Positions 7,145-10,402 of a stretch of 10,402 bases of DNA are shown here, one piece after another. Each line of letters begins with the position of its first letter. The first letter of the stretch is position 1. Origin of the DNA: Pelagophyceae sp. CCMP2097 (Eukaryota; Sar; Pelagophyceae); the NCBI GenBank assembly GCA_026770575.1, contig MU657807.1:14731-25132 (forward strand), in the 5' to 3' direction. The position numbers were made by a program, and so were the translations under genes. The notes beneath the pieces are model-generated. The model made no database searches, had not been told where the DNA came from, and worked only from the letters and a program-made list of their open reading frames with translations.

Positions 7145-7393
7145 ATTATTATAATTATTAAATTCTTATATAAGAACCAAACGCGTTTCATTCTTATTGA
7201 AACTTAATTTTTATATTATTTAATTATCTTACACATCTGAAAATGCGCAGTCTGCTTCAAGTCCCTTTGTATTATCTCTTACAAATCGATACCAGTCATT
7301 TGCAGTTTAATGCATCACAAATGTACATCGATGATTTTCTGTGTATTCCGTTTTCATAATATTCTTGACAAAGTGAGTATTATGGGCTTCCTT
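7145..7393 (-). other. Gap after the helicase; probable old 3' end of the helicase frame
   Basis: This stretch lies between the recombinase start and the first stop of the helicase (7396-7394). In the helicase frame, translation beyond that TAA stays protein-like: THFVKNIMKTEYTENH, then a second TAA (7309-7307), then NDWYRFVRDNTKGLE and a final stop at 7231-7229. The original protein may therefore have been about 55 residues longer, with two nonsense codons. If so, the recombinase promoter begins right after it. I see no other feature here apart from the TATA palindrome. Confidence 0.35.
7163..7176 (-). promoter_or_regulatory. TATA box within a perfect 14-bp palindrome, recombinase promoter
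   Basis: TTCTTATATAAGAA is a perfect palindrome containing TATATAA, 18 nt upstream of the recombinase ATG at 7144. Position and sequence fit a core promoter for the recombinase. The symmetry could also be an operator or a bidirectional element, although no gene starts on the other side. Confidence 0.45.
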
Positions 7394-9020
7394 TTATATT
7401 TTCTGCGCTCCTGATGTTTTTGTTAAATATTTAAAGTGAAACGTTTTTAAAATCTCATCTAAAAGTTCGTCACTTAGTTTTGTTTTATTTATATCTTTTG
7501 GAAAAATACCATTTTCTTCAATATCAAAGTTGTTATATTTCGCGATTCTATGAAAAATAGAAATTTTATTTTTATTCAAATCTCTGAGTTTGGTAAAGAA
7601 CTCCATCAGTTGATTTTCCCAGGCAGTTTCCAAATCATCGTGATACAATTCAGGGGATTCAAAGAAATTTTTAAAATAGTATTTTGCGACTTGAATTTTT
7701 GCTATCATTGTCGCCTCGCATTTAAACATCAGTCGCTCTATGGCTTCTACCTGCCATTTCTCAACATCTTCGACGTTCATGTAACTGAGAGTATTATTAC
7801 ATTTTGTCAGCATAGAATTAATTTCATCTTCAAACTCTTGCTCAATTCCTAGTTTACACTTTTTCTGTTTATAATGAGCCTTTTCCGAAAGTAGGTGAAT
7901 GGTCTTCCGTAAAGGACTTTTGCACTCTAACCAAATCGACTCTAACAACTCATCATAAATCGGACAATTAATGTCGTCTTTCTCCCATGTCTCAACCGAA
8001 GTTGTCATTTTTAAATAACACATATCAATTTGATTCGATTGCAATGACCGACATCGATATGAAACTTGTAAAATATCACGAGGCTTTGAAAAGGATGCAA
8101 CGAATAAATATGCTTCGTGAAAATCTTCCAGATCGTAATTTATTCCACACGTTATAATATTGTTTGTTATCACAAAGTCAAGGTTTTTCCAATTCTGATT
8201 AACATCTCGCAAATGCTTCTTTATATAATCATCGACGTCTGCGTGATAATGTTGCCCTTTTTTTTCGGTTTCAGTTTCTAGCATTTCCCGGAATGCTATC
8301 ATAAGTATATGGCTCTTTGATTGTTTGAAAGGATAGTAAATAAACAATTTTTCCCATCCTTCAAATCTTCAACTATTTTCTTTATCATTCTATGTTGATC
8401 AGGGACATAGTTTAACGTTCTCGTAGATTCCTCCACTTCCCGCTCGATAATTGAAACCTCACTGTTTGGACAAATGTTTTTAAATAATTTTATAGTTTTA
8501 GTTGTCAGAAATGCATCCAAAAATACTGTTTTTAAGATTTTTTTACGAGATTTAGAAACACATTCTAAGTCTCCGCTTTTTTCTTCAAAATGTCCCACTA
8601 AATTTATCTACAACAGTTTCGATTTCATCAATTATCACAATGTCATATGTTTTACTTTGTAAATAATGAATTGAATTTACGACGACTATCATATTTTTCT
8701 GCTTTTCAAATTTCCTAATCCTTTTGTCCGCCGTACTACATGATGCGTAATGATATATTTCCACGCCATCAGATTATAATCTCGTTAATGTATTCAAAGC
8801 CAGAGCACGGTTTGGTGCTATCCAAATAAATGAATGTGTCGGATTCTCTTGTAAAAACAAAAACTGTTTGAGCCGTTTTGCCCGACCCCATGCCCGTGTT
8901 AATAGTAACTATTTTCGTCAAATTGTTAAAAACCTTTTGACTTAATGTGTCAACTTTGACAACGTTCTTCTTATCATAATCAAAAGAGTCCTTAAAACGT
9001 TTAAATAGATATTTTGATTC
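7394..9020 (-). pseudogene. Helicase half: SF2 helicase, origin-binding-protein-like
   Basis: Walker A (motif I) reads NTGMGSGKTAQT, codons 8897-8874 for T-G-M-G-S-G-K-T. Motif Ia follows in another frame as FIWIAPNRALALNTL, and motif II as YDIVIIDEIETVV with D-E-I-E in 8635-8618. The third piece (8598-8299) carries KTVFLDAFLTTKT, the usual motif III region of UL9-like helicases. The fourth (8347-7394) carries motif V as LDFVITNNIITCGINYD and motif VI as RDILQVSYRCRSL. The order and wording fit the UL9-like origin-binding branch of SF2 better than D5-type SF3 helicases, which lack Q-x-x-x-R-x-R. The TAA at 8776-8774 and the frame changes at 8859-8863, 8587-8590 and 8348-8352 split the domain. 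Beyond about 7980 the C-terminal region is helical and I cannot assign it. Confidence 0.82.
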
Positions 9021-10014
9021 AATTCCTTATAAAAATAACAAAGAATATTTTTCATTTTTCGCATATTCGCGGATTCAATTGGAAAATCCTTTATTTTGTT
9101 CCATGAATACTGCCATTTTTGCTGTATCACTGAATTGGTTGATAAATCAGGGTGCTTCTGTTCTAACCATTTCATAAAATTCAGATAAGGTAATTCGTTA
9201 TTAAAACAAAATCGAGCCACTAAATGTGTATATGAATGAGGATACCCCGTTTGCTTCAATGGCATCAGACTTAAAATATCGTAGGCGGTAATGGTATCGT
9301 AATTCAATAAACTTGGGCATTTTAGTTTTAGTTTAGGTAATATAGTCAAATCATACTTTTGATATGATTTATCAATGTCAATCTTATGTTGCATAGTTTC
9401 ATCAACCTCAGGCATCGGCAACGAATTTGTCTCGAAAAAACAAGCGATTAAATGTTTTTTGATGTTCTTCTCTTCAACGACTTCCTGCACTCGTTCATCC
9501 ACTTTACTCTGATTAATTGATTTCATATTTCGATTCGCAGTGTATACTTTCCAATCAAATGCCTCGTCAATCTCATTCATTTCTTTCACGATAAATTTCA
9601 CTATCAGTTGCTTATCTTTATTATTTATCAAATAATTAGACAAAACAATGTGATAACTTGTTTTTTCATATGTTATTGAGCCAGATATAGCCATTTCAGC
9701 ATTCACAAATTTATTCAAAATAATCTTTTTTATATCTTCTAAAAAATTACTGTTTTGCTGCCGACTTTATCTATATCAAAATACACCCGCATCGGATATG
9801 TCGTAAGGACTTCATACAATCCGTTGATTTTATCGAGAAGTTTTAAGTATTCATCTGGTGTCATGGAAGTCCAAAGTCTCCCACACTTTCGACTTTGAGA
9901 ATGAACTATTATCTCATCGGAATTCTTATTTTTTATCGCCTCCTTCATTGCCCCGCCATCATAATTATCATTTTTGTTCCAAGTATGTTTTATGAATTTA
10001 ACAACCTTCACCAT
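8942..10014 (-). pseudogene. Primase half: AEP/PrimPol catalytic core and C-terminal helical domain
   Basis: The catalytic triad of the AEP superfamily is present: motif I VYFDIDK with D-I-D at 9777-9769; motif II SYH in KTSYHIVLSNY, histidine codon at 9652-9650; motif III AFDWKVYTANRNMK, Asp codon at 9556-9554. The D-x-x-VYTxNRN wording is close to eukaryotic PrimPol and giant-virus primases. Only the frameshift at 9753-9756, just after motif I, separates motif I from the rest; the 9718-8942 frame is the downstream piece and its Met is not a true start. Residues from about 9300 to 9050 (HLVARFCFNNELPYLNF, KWQYSWNKI) look like a PriCT-type helical domain that links primases to helicases. After about 9022 the frame changes again and the last residues of this open frame are out-of-frame nonsense. 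Confidence 0.88.
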
Positions 10015-10032
10015 TATAATATAATATATAAT
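10015..10032 (-). promoter_or_regulatory. TATA-rich promoter/leader of the primase-helicase
   Basis: Directly upstream of the primase ATG the coding strand reads ATTATATATTATATTATA. Nearly the same string precedes the truncated copy at 1223, so it was duplicated together with the gene start. It is the best-conserved non-coding string in the window, which suggests that it matters for expression. It can be translated in frame (IYYII), explaining the false N-terminal extension to 10059. Confidence 0.5.
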
Positions 10033-10075
10033 GCCCGTAAATGTCGCCAAAAAATACACGCCCGTAAATGTTGCT
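10033..10075. repeat. Two 16-bp direct repeats, 27 bp apart
   Basis: GCCCGTAAATGTCGCC at 10033-10048 recurs as GCCCGTAAATGTTGCT at 10060-10075 (14 of 16 identical). They lie between the primase promoter and the next repeat tract, in the likely terminal region of the element. They could be binding sites for the origin-binding helicase or regulatory sites, but this is only suggested by position. Confidence 0.55.
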
Positions 10076-10094
10076 AAATGTTCGCCGAAATAGT

Positions 10095-10192
10095 CCGAAA
10101 CTTTTCAAATTTCTAGTCCAAAGTTTTCTAAATTTTGCCCGAAACTTTTCTAAATTTTCAAAATTTACCTCCGAAACTTTTCGATTTTCTAA
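10095..10192. repeat. Degenerate short tandem repeats near the right end
   Basis: Four copies of CCGAAACTTTTC followed by an A/T-rich string such as TAAATTTT start near 10096, 10118, 10139 and 10171. The first three have a period of 21-22 bp; the fourth is displaced by about 10 bp. One copy is changed to CCAAAGTTTTCT. Iterated short repeats beside the start of a replication gene are typical of replication origins (iterons) or terminal repeats. No reverse-complement partner is visible at the left side. Confidence 0.65.
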
Positions 10193-10402
10193 GTCTCTGT
10201 CTTCTTTGTAGATTCGGGCGGTCGTTTCAAAGCGACGGGATTACGATTCCTATTCCCGACGACATATATTAGTGTAAATCGTAGCTCAAAAAGCAGCCCT
10301 GCCCGGGCACGTCGGGTGGGCTCCACCGCGAAAGGGCGTCGTCGGCGGTCCCCAGCAGCTGTCCCGCGGCGCGGGCGGACTGCGGGCTTCGCGCGGCGTC
10401 GT
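10193..10402. other. Transition to GC-rich flanking DNA (probable host chromosome)
   Basis: Base composition changes from strongly AT-rich to roughly three-quarters G+C from about 10285, with strings such as GCGGCGCGGGCGG. A short mixed zone (10200-10285) lies between. The GC-rich part has open frames on both strands but this is expected at such composition, so I call no gene. This is the best candidate for an insertion boundary. No target-site duplication or clear terminal inverted repeat could be matched within the window. Confidence 0.6.

Larger units (their letters stand above)
7394..10014 (-). pseudogene. PrimPol-type primase fused to SF2 helicase (replication protein), broken
   Basis: One gene of about 870 codons joining an archaeo-eukaryotic primase (AEP) to an SF2 helicase of the origin-binding (herpesvirus UL9-like) type, an architecture known from giant viruses and small satellite-type elements. 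It would make primers and unwind DNA at the element's origin. The N-terminal MVKVVKF start at 10014 is preferred over the upstream Met at 10059, because the leader between them is the TATATTATATTATA sequence also conserved before the truncated copy at 1223. Domain order: AEP core (10014 to about 9500), primase C-terminal helical part (about 9500-9020), helicase lobe 1 (about 9000-8580), helicase lobe 2 (about 8580-8000), C-terminal extension. Frame breaks at 9753-9756, about 9022, 8859-8863, 8587-8590 and 8348-8352, plus TAA at 8776-8774. All frameshifts are single-base changes in or beside A/T runs. All key motifs are still readable, so the loss is recent or partly a sequencing artefact. Confidence 0.88.

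Noticed and set aside
7550..7852. Plus-strand 100-residue ORF, and a similar one at 8474-8662
   Set aside because: Both are antisense to well-supported helicase coding sequence with recognisable motifs.
1677..10014. Reassigned stop codons (for example TAA/TAG read as Gln, as in ciliates and some green algae)
   Set aside because: Gln would fit several TAA/TAG sites, but three TGA codons also interrupt frames, sister fibre repeats have Tyr at the TAG, true gene ends also use TAA, and frameshifts remain unexplained.
9895..10077. Plus-strand 60-residue ORF
   Set aside because: Antisense to the primase start and its promoter, no motif.
24..10221. TTCGGGCGG direct repeat (24-32 and 10213-10221) as target-site duplication
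   Set aside because: Nine bases only, flanks do not match, and the left end shows no composition change.
10231..10264. Imperfect palindrome CGACGGGA ... TCCCGACG as a terminal hairpin
   Set aside because: Short arms with a mismatch and a poorly paired centre; weak compared with the perfect stem at 52-120.
1..10402. tRNA, rRNA or riboswitch
   Set aside because: No cloverleaf with a T-arm consensus and no conserved RNA core was noticed on either strand; a covariance-model scan would be needed to exclude a degenerate tRNA.

Overview
The window looks like a decaying, AT-rich mobile element of the polinton-like virus (PLV)/virophage type, inserted in a much more GC-rich eukaryotic chromosome. 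Three things suggest this: (i) the gene set, namely a PrimPol-type primase fused to an SF2 helicase, a tyrosine recombinase, a D12-class adenine methyltransferase, a GIY-YIG endonuclease, a class 3 lipase and a long repeat-rich fibre protein; (ii) eukaryotic-virus-style compact divergent and convergent packing with TATA-rich leaders and no Shine-Dalgarno pattern; (iii) the abrupt rise to very high GC after about position 10285. The host cannot be named; a protist or alga is my guess. No major capsid, penton, packaging ATPase, maturation protease or family B polymerase is visible, so this is either a deletion derivative or the part of a larger element that lacks the virion genes.

Layout, left to right: 1-342 is non-coding with a perfect 21-bp inverted repeat (52-72/100-120). 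GIY-YIG endonuclease (minus, 992 to 343) is divergent from a 48-residue AT-hook-like mini-protein (1016-1162). At 1207-1438 lies a truncated inverted copy of the 5' end of the primase gene. The adenine methyltransferase (plus, 1677-2567) follows, then a possible 47-residue ORF (minus, 2743-2600) and the class 3 lipase (minus, 3364-2762). The lipase is divergent, over only 26 bp, from the fibre gene (plus, 3391-5722). One base beyond the fibre stop, the convergent minus-strand block begins: a small ExoX-like C-terminal-domain protein (5909-5724), the tyrosine recombinase (7144-5936) and the primase-helicase (10014 to 7394, perhaps 7229). A tract of short degenerate repeats (about 10033-10192) leads to the GC-rich flank.

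Almost every large gene is broken by single-base frameshifts, mostly in or next to A/T runs, and by in-frame stops, yet family motifs survive on both sides of each break. I read each as one gene interrupted several times, so most are marked pseudogene. Frameshifts alone could be long-read homopolymer errors; the nonsense codons argue for real, fairly recent decay.

Together the genes describe integration (recombinase), self-replication (PrimPol-helicase), DNA modification and cutting (methyltransferase, GIY-YIG, ExoX-like domain) and a host-surface or entry module (lipase plus fibre sharing one bidirectional promoter). All family assignments come from reading motifs by eye, not from database searches.
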